Positions 25,501 to 37,230 of a DNA stretch of 64,000 nt are shown one piece after another. The stretch is taken from NCBI GenBank assembly GCA_023055355.1, contig JALJCS010000004.1:22139744-22203743 (forward strand), in the 5' to 3' direction. This stretch comes from Agelaius tricolor. Lineage: Eukaryota > Chordata > Aves > Passeriformes > Icteridae. A program made the position numbers and the translations under genes. Each line of letters begins with the position of its first letter. Positions within the stretch are counted from its first letter, which is position 1. The notes beneath the pieces were generated by a model that saw only the letters and a list, made by a program, of their open reading frames with translations, made no database searches and had not been told where the DNA came from.

Positions 25501-28349
25501 ATTCACTTCAGTACAGAGGAGCTCCAGACAGCCTCTCAGGGAGAAAATCTCCAAAAACCTATTAATGAAGATCTCGGATCTTCCCAGTTTCCAAAATATA
25601 TTCCAGCCAAGCGCATACAGAATGGATCAGTTCTTTGTTTTTCCAAAACTAAACATGCCTAGACTCATATTTTATCTTTAATGTTTGCATTAATGTTGTT
25701 TCATCTAAGAAAGTTATTTAAAATAGATGTAGACCTGCCATATGGTATGTTAAATGATGCAAGTAATCTCATGTGATGTTGAACTCAAAAATTATGTTAC
25801 ACAAACTTTGAGGGAGTCAGAAGCAATTAAAAATGTAGTTAAAATACATCTTTGGAATTCTCATCAAGCACAGTGCCTCTCTTCTGACATAAGTGCAAGA
25901 AATTCTGACTCATACAACCACTATCACAGATAAATAAAACAGTGGTTTGGAGTGACAACAGCTCAAAGCTAATTTAATCCTTGAAAGAGCTAGCTTCCTT
26001 CAGGTTGATTTCACCACTTTCTTTGAGTGCACGAGGAGCCCCAGAATATACAACTGTCTATTCACTTGTTTCTAGACATCATAACTTTAATGAATTCTTG
26101 CTGAGTTGGAGTATTCTCTTGCTTTTAATGATTGCCTTCTTCTTGTCCTCACCTGAGGTAACCAGTAATTTGAAGGAAGGGGTACTTTGTAAAGTTACCT
26201 GAGTTACCTGAACATGCTCTATCATACTCTTACAGAAAAATAATTTGTACTCCTTGCTTCAGTAAGAGGCAGAGATAGCTTTCTGACTTTGTTTCTTGCT
26301 CTACTGGGCATTTAAGGTCACTCTTAGGAACTTGTGTCATATTTGAAAGTTAACCTGCACTTTTTAAAAATATTATATTCTGCCTAGTTTTGCATTTCAT
26401 TTATGTACAATAAAGCAAATAGTTGATGAGAGAAGAGTTTGCAACAGGTTCTAATGTTTTTTGTTAACAAAATGTGTATGAGTAAAGGTACTAAATTTCT
26501 GCTCCAATTTTTGAGGTCAGGGAATATCACCTCTTTCTCACTACATAATAACTTGTAGAACTTCCTGCACACACATACTCATTCCAAGGAAAGACAAAAA
26601 GACAGCTATAAACTCTGAAAATAGATAAAGCCAAGGTGAAGCACATTTATGTATTTTCAAGAGATTATATCTAAAAAACCCTTTATTTCTGCCAGTATTG
26701 TACTATATTTACACAGAAACTATTCAGGCACATGTGTTTTCAAAGAAGTTGTAATTTCCTGTCAGATTTTTTACAAATCCTTTCTAACAGCTGTAGGCGG
26801 AAATCCAGCTACTCCTGCAATGAATGACCTTCAGTGTTTGGATCCCAGAGAGTAAACAAACATTTATTCTACAGAGGAAGCCCTGCTGTGAATGTAACAT
26901 TAACATTACACTCTTCAGTTAGTTTATTAGAAACTAATCCTGTTTCTGCACTGCAATTATGACTTCTTGAAAACCAAAGCATTTTCGTGGTAAGTCAATC
27001 CTGCTAACACTTCAACATAAAAGACTCATGGTGTCAATAATGAAGATTGCATTAGACAGAGGTTGAAAAGATATGACTTTTGTTTTTATGTGCAAGTTTT
27101 GTTTAGACAGCACTTGTTTTACCTTTCAGAGCATTAGTTTCCATCAATTCCCCATGCTCTAACTGCATAAGCGATATTTTTAAACATAGCTCTTACACAG
27201 GAGTGTATATTAAATATTTGTTCAGCTGATTAAAACAGTTCTACATTTATTTAATGTTTGAACAGTAAACAGTTTGTTGAGGACTGAAATGTGTTCTTAA
27301 ACATACACATACACATATTCAGGCTTCATCAGAAGAGTTCCTGTTGTGAGGGCGCTTTATCTAGATGATACCAGGCATTACAGATCCTCAGAAAAACCTT
27401 CCTTTAGTAAGTGATTCAACCTCCATTCTTACTCTTAGTAGATGGCACTTTGCGAGGGGTAACACAGAAATTCTTTCATATCACTGGAAAAATTTACAAT
27501 GTAAATGGAAATGGTGTCTTGTGTCACTAACATTGCAGATGTAGTTCAGCTCTACACAGCTATGTCCTTTGCACCCTTTCCACACAGTGTTTAAACAAGA
27601 AAGAAACTGAAAAGTTAGATTACTTGGAGGAATTCTAAGTCTGGGTTTGATACTGGGTGTACACGAGAGATTAACAGTTTGGGAGCAAAATGTTTCCTTT
27701 CACACACCTTTGCTAAAGTGATGATGAAAACATGATAAAGAGTTTTCTGTATTGTTTGTTCATCCAGAAAATTTCAAACTGCAATTTCAGTCTTAAAAAC
27801 TAACATAATAAAAATCTTTCCATGATGTACAGCATTTGATTTGAAATGCTTTCTGAGCTATGTATATGAAGTATGATGTAAGCAAATACATAGACTATTT
27901 CCCTGCCTGTTTCTAGTTTGTACAATCAACTCAGCCTTGAAGAACATGAAGGATTCTTTCATCCCATCCACTTCAAGAAATGATAAAAATTCTGCTTTAT
28001 ATCCAGTCCTTGAGTATTCTGTGATTAACACCCATCCAGCTTCACAGGTTTTGGTGGATTACATCATAAGGTTGATAATGTCCTGGTGTCACACAAAGTG
28101 CCAGCATTCCATATGCCTGAATACAAACCAGCTTTCTCAATTCTGGCTATATTCGTTCCCTGTTGGTTGACCTATCAGGAACTAAAAGCGGTAAAACTTC
28201 ATTTATGTCCCTTAAATTAGCACTTGTCAATCAACTGTACTGTGTGAGTGGTATAATGGTAGAGCTGATTGCAATTTCAGATTTTTAGCCTTGAAGCTAA
28301 ATGCTAACAAGTGCCCTGGCTCAATGTTTTCTCTATTACAATCAGTTGG
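22538..28349. other. Unique sequence, no gene recognised
   Basis: Nearly 6 kb without a recognisable repeat. A perfect short palindrome at 23630-23660 is listed separately. The 141-codon ORF at 25256-25681 has a cysteine-rich but otherwise random translation and is not called. Confidence 0.45.
23630..23660. repeat. AT-rich palindrome, 14-bp perfect arms
   Basis: TTTAAATGTACATA, a three-base centre, then the exact complement TATGTACATTTAAA. It can form a cruciform or stem-loop. Nothing adjacent suggests a transposon. Confidence 0.8.
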
Positions 28350-28895
28350 CAATATCATAGAGTAATTTAGTTAGGATGGGACCTCTATGTGCCATTCAAT
28401 TGAACCTCATTGAAGCTGGTCCAGTTAAAGCAGGTTGCTTGTGGTTTTGTTCAGATGAGCTTTGACCATCTCCAAGGATGGAAATTCTACAATGTCATTC
28501 AGCATATGGTCCAGGGTTTGACTCTTCTCATGCTGTAAAAAATTTGCTTATGTGAAAAGCTACTATTTTCCTAGTTTTTTTCTACTGGCTTTTACTTTGT
28601 GACTATGCACCTTCTATTAACATATTGCTGTGATCTAATTTGGTAGTTGCAGACAGAAATTAGATGACTTCTGTTCCTAAGGCTGAACAAACTCCTTCTC
28701 TTTTCTCTCTTGCTGCAATCACCTAACCCCCGTGGTAACTGGACATGCTTCTGGATGTCCACACCTGTCTTGTGCTGAGAAGCCTGAAACTGAATACAGT
28801 GCTCAGATGTAGTCACAAAAATACTGCAGAGAGGGGAATAGGCACTTCCCTTGACGTGCTGGTTGTGGTCTTGCCAATACAGACCACTTGTTCCT
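28350..28895 (-). mobile_element. Old CR1 LINE fragment, antisense
   Basis: On the plus strand the fragment begins with 'atcatagagtaatttag' (the 3' terminus of CR1 in reverse) and continues 'gaccatctccaaggatgga', 'ttctacaatg', 'tgctgtaaaaaatttgctt', and further on 'gctgagaagcctgaaactg' and 'tcagatgtagtcaca', in the order of the CR1 3' UTR and C-terminal ORF2. Divergence is high. The left side of ORF2 is lost near 28895. ORFs on both strands across it are shadows. Confidence 0.75.
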
Positions 28896-30666
28896 GCTGT
28901 TTGTTTTTTCTGAACTACTGTATACAGCTGTAATAAAAAACCCTTAATGCTTCTCTGACACATGTTGGAAGGAAGACAGCTCAGAAAACTGTCTGGAACA
29001 AGACAGTGGATCATACTTTAGCAGATGTGTGTTGTTTTGGTATGAGTTTCTATCCCTCTGCTGGTATTTTTGATGTGATGTTAAGAGTTTTGTTTTTTGT
29101 GAAGTCAATATTTATCCATTACCTTCTGCAAGACCTGCTGAACTTACAGCACTTGCTGTAACTCGACCTGTGCATTGTGGCTAGAATGCCATGATATTGC
29201 ATCCCTGGGCACTATTTAAAAATTTTTAAAAGGTTCAACATGTAGGCAACACAGCAGAAAGGTTTATCATTGAGATACTGATGAAGAACAAATAATATAA
29301 TGCTATATTGTGTATTCTTGAAACATAATTAATTCTGACATGGAACATGTCCTGCTTTTTTACTGTTTTAAACCTACAACTAGAGTGAGTAGCCTGTGAT
29401 TTACTGGCATTCAGGAATACCTGTCAGTGGTTGATTCCTGATCTAGAAGAACCAAAACAATCAACATTGTTCTAAAGAGCACTATTGCATGGCATTATTT
29501 TATGGCAGTTACTGCAAAGTAGGTGTGTGCATACCATCATTTATATTGGAAAAAAATGCACAGAAAAGGTGTGAACAATTTCTATTTTGAGCTAGCAAGA
29601 TTTTGTACTCAGAAAGGTAATGGATAATAAAAGGAAGGCATGACAGAGAGATATTTTCTCTTTGTATCTGATTTAGTGATATGTTGTTGTAAAACCCCCA
29701 TTGCAAACAACAAATAAAAGAGGCCAGATTGATAACTTTATTGGGAATTAGTATAAAAGGGAAAAATTGCCCCTTCAATATGGTGTGATCACTTCTGTGA
29801 GGTAGCATTTAGTGATCTTCAATGTATATGCAAAGGTAATGCAATAGTATAGAAAGATTTATAATGAATAGTAAAACAGTAATTTTTTTAAGTAAACTAT
29901 ATCAATCCTATCTTCCTCCATGATAAAATCAACTTTTTCTGTATTTTTATGATGCCAAGACCTCAATATTGTTAAAAGTCTCTCTGCATACATGTGAAGT
30001 AAAGTTAAATGTTTTGATATAAAATAGAGGGTGAAATCTAATGTAATGTGTCTAATTCACACAGTAACTTCAGGCACTGTTAGGACTATTTGTCAAGAGA
30101 CAGAGAAAGTAGTCACAGGCTTCAAATGCTAGTGGGAAAAGAATAAGAGGAAATTAAAAAGAAGATCCAAATACTTGAGAAACAGAGCATGAATTATGCT
30201 TTTTAGAATTGGAAAATTTAAGACTTGTGCATTCCTAGGGCAAATAGTTGCCTGGACCTCTTTAATGAGAGATTTTAAATGGTGTGAAATGTTCAATTTC
30301 AAAAGTAAATTCCCTGTTAGAAGTTACATTCAAACCCTCTATAAACTAGTCTATCAGGAAAAGCAGATATTCTTAGATATACGTCCATCTTAGTTTTCAA
30401 AGCCTCAGCCCAGGTTCTGATTAGTCATGTGGTCAACAGCAATGAAGGACACATGTAAATATGTCACATGTTGTAAGGACAGCTGTGAACAACAAGGGTG
30501 TGAGTCAAGGTAAGCATTGACACAGAGTGCCATTAATAAAATTACTCACTTTAAGAAATTGCTAAATATGAACTACTTGTGTTCTAGGTTATTTCTTCAG
30601 ACTTAGGGTGTACACATCCAGTATTTTAGAATTCTGAAGGACCAAGTGAGATCTTTGACTTGGGAC
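28896..30666. other. Unique sequence, no gene recognised
   Basis: No repeat or exon-like sequence is seen; the longest ORF is 99 codons on the minus strand at 29509-29808. Confidence 0.5.
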
Positions 30667-30712
<46 letters not shown>

Positions 30713-30753
30713 ATCTACCTATCTACCTATCATCTATCTATCTACCTATCTAG
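30667..30753. repeat. (TATC)n tetranucleotide microsatellite
   Basis: About 45 bases of uninterrupted CTAT/TATC units are followed by imperfect units with ACC and ATC interruptions (TATCATCTACC). The pure part is likely length-variable between individuals. Confidence 0.95.
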
Positions 30754-30987
30754 CCTCCATCTCTACCTAGTTATAATCTCCTAAAAATACTCTTTGCCTT
30801 TTGAATGAACAAGCTAACAATTTGTGCAAAGTCTCATATTTTTTAAGAACACTGGAAAACCTACCTGCCTATGTTTTACACGTGGAAAAAATCAATTTAC
30901 ATCAATTCATGAAGAAGATTTAGCTCCAGGGAGCCTGTCATGAATAGCAGTTCTTAATGCATTATTAATACTTCTATATAAAATTCT
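30754..30987. other. Spacer between microsatellite and CR1 3' end
   Basis: Nothing recognisable. It becomes AT-rich toward the CR1 terminus. Confidence 0.45.
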
Positions 30988-32600
30988 GTAGAATAATAGA
31001 GTGGGTTGGGTTGGAAGTGACATTACTTAGGTAACGACGGAGGGACTTTGCCCCACCAGTCCCTATCCTGCTGTCCATTCACTCTCAAGTGGATGGACAG
31101 CAGGATAGGGACTGGTGGGGGCAAAGTGTAGAAGAGAGGTTGCCATTGAAGACTGAGGCAAAAAGGTCAAAAACCTTAGCTTTCTCCCCATCAGTTGTTA
31201 CTACTTGGTTGGCCGTATTCATCAGAGGGTGTTATACCTTCTTTCACCTTCCTCTTCTGGTTACTGCACCTGCAGAAGCCTTTTCTGTTACACTTTGTGT
31301 CCCTTTCCAGGTTCAGTTGCAGGCTGTTGTTCCTTACCTCACCCCTACACAACTGAACTTCATCTCTATGCCCTTCCCAGGTCACCTGTTTGTTTACACT
31401 GTCTGCTGGTTGAACTTTCCCATTAATTCTACCAGCTGTTCCCTAGTCAGCCGTGCCATCTCATGTCTGTCTTGCCTGATTTCTTGCTCTTGGGGATTTC
31501 CAGGTCTTGTTCTCTATGGAAGACTCCCTTAAAGATCTACCAGCTCTGTTCACTGTTCCTGTGAGCAGTCTTCCAGGGAATCCTATTGACTGTCTTCTTG
31601 AAGATCTGGAAGTTTGCTTTCCTGAAGTTCAGGGGCATAACTTTACCCCTGCATCCCTCAAGATGTGCAAAGTCCACCAATGCAGGGTTGCTGCAGCTTG
31701 TGTTGTCTCCAGTCTCAATACCTCCAGTTAGCTCAATTGTACTGGTGATCAACAGATCCCGTAACACATTCCTCTGGTAGGTCTGTCTGCTGCCTGGATC
31801 AGGAAGTTATCCTCCAAGCATTCCAGCAGTCTCCTGGGTTGCCTACAACTTTTTGTGCTGCTTGCCCAGTGGATGCTGGAACATTTGAAGTCCAGGATAA
31901 GAGCCTGTGAGTGGGATGCCTCTTCTGTATGGAGAAAGAAGGCTTCATAAGCAACCTCCCATTGCTCAGGGGCCTGTGCTGAACATCTAGCATGAGGTTC
32001 CCTTTGTCACCTCAGTCTTTGATTCATACAGGCTTTTAGCCAGCTCATGATTTTTCTTCAGGGACAACTCTTCACACCTCATCCAGCTATTGGTGCAAAG
32101 GGAAACTTCTCCCCCTCTCCTTCCTCCCATGCCTCTTTTGAACAGTATGTAGCCATTGATTGTTGCCCTTTAGTTACGGGATTCACCCCACCAAGTTTCA
32201 GTAGTGGCAAAAAAGTCATAACTTTCTAGCAGCACAGTGGCACAGTGGCTTCCAACCTTTGCTGTTTGTGTGTTAACATAAATGCAGCTGAGATCTCAGA
32301 TATGTCACCTTCCTAGAGGAGCACCCCTAAATTCCTTTCATATATTTCCCTGGTGTTTCCCTGTTGGCTTCTCAGCTTGGGAGTCCCTGGTTCATCTCCA
32401 TAAGTCTGAAGATCTGCAGCAATGTGGCCAGTAATGTTCAGAGTCCCCAGCTGAGGGCCCTTGCCAGCACCCTGTCCCTCTAGCCTTTTCCTCTCAACCT
32501 AGAGCATGCCAGGGACAACTCAGATATTGTCCTTCACCCCCATCACATCTAAATTATACTGTCCCCTTCTTAATAGCAAACACCACAGGTATTTGACCCT
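30988..32600 (-). mobile_element. CR1 LINE, antisense, ORF2 endonuclease part kept, RT part deleted
   Basis: The 3' end lies at 30988-31035 in reverse ('agtgggttgggttggaagtg'). Then comes a fold-back palindrome at 31045-31127, then ORF2 on the minus strand with stops and frameshifts. From N to C terminus: an endonuclease start with KQQRLEATV; YDFFATTETWWGESRN near 32173-32220, holding the conserved glutamate of the APE-type endonuclease TET motif; RRLLECLEDNFLIQAADRPT near 31775-31835; the linker LNFRKANFQIFKKTVNRIPW near 31570-31630; and ELNLERD...RKGF near 31250-31310. CR1 reverse transcriptase and most of the 3' UTR, expected between the linker and the terminus, are missing. The element is a dead pseudogene copy. 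The right end near 32600 is approximate. The several ORFs here on the plus strand are shadows. Confidence 0.85.
31045..31127. repeat. Fold-back palindrome inside the CR1, about 37-bp arms
   Basis: The left arm (31045-31081) and right arm (31090-31127) are reverse complements, differing by one inserted base and one substitution, with an eight-base centre CTCTCAAG. The right arm continues into CR1 ORF2; the left arm is an inverted extra copy placed next to the CR1 3' terminus. Confidence 0.95.
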
Positions 32601-32740
32601 AGTGTTTCTATCAGGCATTGGAATCATGCTTAAGATTAACCCATATAAGGACATTTATTCCTTCCTCATATAGAAACCCAAAAAAATACACCAAAAAATC
32701 AAACAAAAAAATGCATATACTCACCCATTCCCCAGAAAAA
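32601..32740. other. A-rich spacer
   Basis: It contains A-runs with AAAATACACC and AAAAAATC words at 32680-32710. Nothing else is recognised. Confidence 0.45.
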
Positions 32741-32950
32741 CAAATACAATCTGAAGCTGGAAAGTATTTAGCTTCTTTTATATATCAGAAGATATGTAGC
32801 TGCTTCATTAATCTGGTTTGGCTTTTTGCGTGGCTTTAAGTGAGAAAACCAATTAATATATTTGAAAAGCCAACTGTAGGAATAATTCACTAACTGTTAA
32901 ATAAAATTGAAAAAGAGGGATTGAATGTTATCTTCCATTTTTTTTTTTCA
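32741..32950 (+). repeat. Diverged duplication, copy 1
   Basis: It is colinear with 33131-33345 at an offset of about 390 bases. Aligned words include 'tttgaaaagccaactgtagg' here versus 'tttgaaacaccagctgtaag' in copy 2, and 'gctggaaagtatttagcttc' versus 'gccagaaaatacttggcctc'. In a 30-base block (32861-32890) I count 25 identities. The two may be copies of an unrecognised old repeat or an ancient local duplication. Confidence 0.65.
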
Positions 32951-33130
32951 GTTCAGCAAAATTAGTGGAGGAATGGTTTCATACCTTGCCAGTGTCTCTG
33001 CAGGAATTCTGATTTCTGCTTCATTCAGTATAGGCCTAAGGGCAAGCCAATGTTTGCTGCAATTTTCTGCAATAATAGCAAGACAATTTAGCAGTAATGG
33101 ATAAGTAAGGGGAAAATTAAGCAGTTTGCT
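32951..33130. other. Spacer between duplicated segments
   Basis: Non-duplicated sequence separating copies 1 and 2. No gene or known repeat is recognised. Confidence 0.45.
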
Positions 33131-33345
33131 GAGATACAGAAATGAAGCCAGAAAATACTTGGCCTCATCTTAGGCTTCAAATTCATAGTCAATTCATTAG
33201 TGTAATTTAGTCCTTCCATAAGCCTTTGAGTGATAAATTTTACTAGTAGATTTGAAACACCAGCTGTAAGAAGAATTCACATATTGGTGAGCAAAATTAA
33301 AGGATGGGGTAGAATGAATCCTTCATTTTCATCCAGTACATGAAT
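33131..33345 (+). repeat. Diverged duplication, copy 2
   Basis: Partner of 32741-32950. Similarity runs from 'gatacagaaatgaagcc' through 'cattagtgtaatttag' and 'aagaattcac' to 'cttcattttc', with small indels that shift the offset between 389 and 391. Confidence 0.65.
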
Positions 33346-34445
33346 AATTATAAAGACCCTTGAAAAAATGACTCTACTTATGGTAAATAGAGAATTCTAA
33401 TGGAAAACATTATAAAATTGCACTTATATTTTTAAAAAATAAATTGGGGGGGGGTGATTAGAATATTTATTGAGCCTTAATTTTATTTTTGACTGGCTTA
33501 TTTGCGAGTGAATTGTAGGCTGATCTCTGTTTTCTGTCAGATCCAGAAGCCACTTGGAAAACTGGCAATACAGTAAGGTCATTATTGGCTTAAATGTATT
33601 GTGTTGTATTAAGTCTTAAATAATTGGCTTTGAATTGGTTTGGTTTTTATATTTAAACTGAAGCACAGTCTCAAAAAAATCCAGCTCAAGTGATCAAACC
33701 AGCAGTACAGTACTTCATCACTAAACTCAACCTCTTTAGTTCTCTGAACAAAAGCTTAAAAGCCGCTCAGGTGAAGTAGTTCACTTTAAGATTTTATAAA
33801 TCCTATACACTGCAATCACAACAAACTAAGAAAATCTTAATTGCTTGGAGAGCCAAATTAACTGTATTATGTTTAGGTGTGAGAATATCATAGAATATGC
33901 TAAAAGAATCTTTGTTGTGGCCTTGTACTTAGTTTCATTCTTAGACTGATGACATATATACACTCTGGAGTCCTGCAGGAATGATAAAAATGGACAAGTT
34001 TTCATGATGTATACTTTATTAGGTAGAAATGTAATTTGGATCATGTTGTACAAAAGACTTGTGTTCTGTGGAACAAAAAGTGGTAGTGAGATTTAAGTTC
34101 TTAAATGGCACGGTTGATTTGGAAGCTAGGCTAAGAGAGAAGCATATGAAATATTACACATAAGGGGATGGGAACTGAGTAGAGACTTCCACCTCTAACT
34201 TTAGTCAAGAGCAATCTATGTCAGAAGTGGAAGTTAGCAGATTGCAAGAAAACCCCAAATATACAAATAATATAGATAAAACCTTCATCAAGACTTATAT
34301 TCCCTTGAGGTATCCTGAAAAAGATACACCAGCTTTTTTTTTATACCTGTAAGAGGAGTATACCATAGAAAGAAAAGGTGGTCTGAAAGTTGCTTTTTCT
34401 TATTTCCTGAAACTCTTAATTAAGGAAAACTAAGGTTGACTAGTT
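33346..34445. other. Unique sequence, no gene recognised
   Basis: It includes a G9 run at 33446-33454 that is preceded by an A-rich stretch. ORFs are 75 codons or shorter. Confidence 0.45.
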
Positions 34446-34700
34446 TAAAAAAAAAACAAACAAAACAATACCAAACAAAACCCGATTCGGAGCTGTGGGG
34501 TCATTAGAAGTTATTCGAAATTTACAGAAGGGGTTTTCATTGGCTGAAGCAACTTGACCCATGGGAGAAGCTGAGTTCAAATCCCTCTTAATGATACTTT
34601 CTTTGATCAGGCACAAAAACCCAACCAACCAACCAACCAACCAAAGAACCCAAAACCTAAAAAACCAAAAAACCCCAAAAACCAAAACAAAAGAAAGATT
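34446..34700. repeat. A/C-rich low-complexity tracts bracketing about 125 bp
   Basis: An AAAAAACAAAC-type tract (34446-34487) and a longer CCAA/AAACC tract (34614-34700, with a run of CCAACCAACC units) flank unique sequence. Between them AGTTCAAATCC at 34574-34584 resembles an RNA polymerase III B box (GGTTCGANTCC), and TTGGCTGAAGCAAC near 34540 weakly resembles an A box. A tRNA-derived SINE is possible but not established. Confidence 0.4.
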
Positions 34701-35917
34701 GTTAGAGTAGACAAAGCCAAGCCTTTGAATTTTCCAGTCATCCCACATGTCACTCCAGACAGATTAACTGTGTTGATGGAATGTATATTGGTGGAAGCGC
34801 ATTCAGAAGATGCAAGGTAATAAAATGTTTGGATCTCAAAGCCAGGATAAATCTGCACTCAGAGTGATCTGTGCTAATCACTGGAAGTCCTGGGATAATG
34901 GATTTTGGAATATATTGTATTACTACTAACATTCTTCAGTGCTAAGGAAGTAAGTATTACAAATACAAAGAAAATGGTAGTGCTTTGATGCATTTTCTTC
35001 CTAGCAATGGGCTTTTTTGAAGAAGAAAATGATAGTGAAAGGTAATTCTACCAGATTAAAGTATTACTTTTGAAAATAAAGCCATAGATAAGTAAAAAGG
35101 AAGAAATCCACTTTCTACAGTAGGACCTTTATTAATAGAAAGAAAGAATTAAATGTTGAAGAGGACATGAGAAAGATGCAATGCAGTTGGAAGAAACAGT
35201 TGCCATTGCAAAGTTAGAAAGATATAAACATTGATCTCATAAGGCTATGATACAAGTGGCTGAGTATGTCTTGTAGGGGATATGCAGATTTCAGCACTGG
35301 TGTACTCAAGAGAGATGAGACTCAGACTAACCACGCACTGCTGGCATGGTTATTGTCACCCTTAGTGGTTAGAAGCAAACCAGCTATCAAGACGAGATGA
35401 AGATTTGAAAAGTAGTTTGTCATTGGCTTGGTCATTTGGTTTTACTTAGACTTAATATAACTGAATATGTAAAACAATAATATCGTACCCCCTCAGAAAC
35501 CTACTCTTATTTTGAAAGCTGTTTTCAATGCCAAATAAACTTCTATGATGACTACATTGCTGTGATTGTAGAGGGCCCAGTAAGAAAGTGAAGTAAATGA
35601 GTGACCTCTTTTACCCTCTCATTAAGAAGGCACTGTGGGGCTTTGGATTTTTTGTGGGGGACTTTTGTGGGGGCATTTTTGGTGTGCTTTAAGGATAGTA
35701 ATTTTAATAGTATCAAAGTAACTAATGTTAGTCTTGGAGCATCATTTATATGCTGCTTTTATTTGGAGAGGAATGGATCTGGATAGAATGATTTACTAGC
35801 CTGTATCTAAAAATTCCACATGTGTTGTGCTTGTATACAGACAGGCTGACAACATAAACATAAGCTTGCATGTTAACCTCTAGGTTAAAGCTTACTAAAT
35901 AAAATTTTTCATATGGT

Positions 35918-35919
<2 letters not shown>
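34701..35919. other. Unique sequence, no gene recognised
   Basis: A G/T-rich stretch with five TGGGG/TTTTT alternations lies at about 35635-35690. No gene is recognised. Confidence 0.45.

Positions 35920-35973
<54 letters not shown>
35920..35973. repeat. (TA)25 dinucleotide microsatellite
   Basis: TGTG leads into about 25 uninterrupted TA units, ending at AAAGTATT. The 83-codon antisense ORF with a Tyr-Ile repeat is simply this tract translated. Confidence 0.97.
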
Positions 35974-35977
<4 letters not shown>

Positions 35978-37020
35978 ATTAGAACAGAGTAATTCATGCA
36001 TACAGAGAAAACAGTGTAGTGGAAGTGACTGACAACAAATATTGTGAGTGATGCCTCAAGGGAGTGTTCAGTAGTGTCATGACCTGTTCCTGATGCAGGG
36101 GTACTGGGGAGAAGGCAGGACTTCTACAGTTCTATTGGAAGGCAGAACACATGAGAGGGTTCACAGGCAATATTTGCCTGAGGCTGTCTCTGACAAGAAC
36201 AGAATAAGAGCTAAAGCTCTGCCAAAAGAATTGGACTTGTCTCTTCACATTGCAGCAGCAGCAGTGGAAAACTACCCCATGGAAAACTTTGGAATCCAAA
36301 TATTGTTGAAAGGTACATGGGAATTAATCAAATATTGTTCAAAAACTCAGCTACTTGGTTAACTAAAAACTTGAAGCATTTTAGAGTAGTTGTGATCAAT
36401 TTTAGTGGGAGTCAGAGAAGTTGTGGTATTAAGCTACCATGGTTTTAATTCCTAGACTGGTAAGATCTGGAAATGTGCAGTTTGGATGTACTTACTTCCA
36501 TTTCAGTGAGAGCATTGCTCAAGCTGTACCACAAAGGCTACATAGGTATTGGCTTGAACTGGAGACTGAAGTGAGACGTCCGCCTCTCCCTAGGATCACC
36601 ACCCCAAGTCTTTAGGATTTATGCAGAACAAATACAAGAGTGATTTTTTCAGTGTTTTTTTTTGAGGTCTCCTGTGAGAAGATCATGCTCGCTAAATGTC
36701 AGAGTTAAGGCAACCAAAATGTTAAGCTTCATTCGCTGGGTATTTGCCTGAAGTTCAAATCAAGATGAAAGCAAAAAAAGAAGGTAGGAGTAGAGAGAGA
36801 GGCCAAAGATAGACAGAGTGATGTGTGTGAGCTCTAAGAACAGAGAATTGATGTGCTTACACTTGTGATAATAGTTTGTGTGAGGCAAATAGATAAAACT
36901 CTCTCTTTGGACAATACTGCCAAACAAGCCTTCTGAATCACCCAGCAAGCCTGAAATTCATCCTGCCTCCCTCCCATTATTCTATCTTTCAGTCTGATGC
37001 ATGCTGAAGTGGCATGCTAG
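35974..37020. other. Unique sequence, no gene recognised
   Basis: An 89-codon ORF at 36093-36362 has a moderately exon-like composition (REGRTHERVHR-type charge), but no family, start context or splice sites support it. Confidence 0.4.
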
Positions 37021-37230
37021 AAACTGTTCTATTTGTCTGAATCTCCTGCCCCTCCTCTGCCTGACTCCTCTCCTGCCCACCAGGGAGCCTTGCTAGCTGG
37101 CATGCCTCCTTCTCCTCCTCCTTCTCCTGCTCTTCCTCCACCTGGTCCCACCTGGCACAGTCACTGGCTGCATCATGCTGGGAAAGTTGGTGCTTGGGTT
37201 TCTCCTGCCCTTCTTCCTCCTCTTTTGGTT
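37021..37230. repeat. Pyrimidine-rich (CCT/CTC) low-complexity region
   Basis: Irregular CTCC, CCTTCT and CCTGCC units dominate, producing Pro/Ser-rich and Arg-rich shadow ORFs on the two strands. It is higher in C than its AT-rich surroundings. Confidence 0.65.

Noticed and set aside
25256..25681. 141-codon plus-strand ORF
   Set aside because: Translation looks random with no domain, signal or splice context. An ORF of this length is expected by chance in 64 kb over six frames.
30667..30753. TATC repeats as a CRISPR-like array
   Set aside because: A plain tetranucleotide microsatellite without spacers, in a vertebrate genome.
31089..31780. Several plus-strand ORFs of 64-147 codons
   Set aside because: Antisense shadows of CR1 endonuclease-linker sequence.
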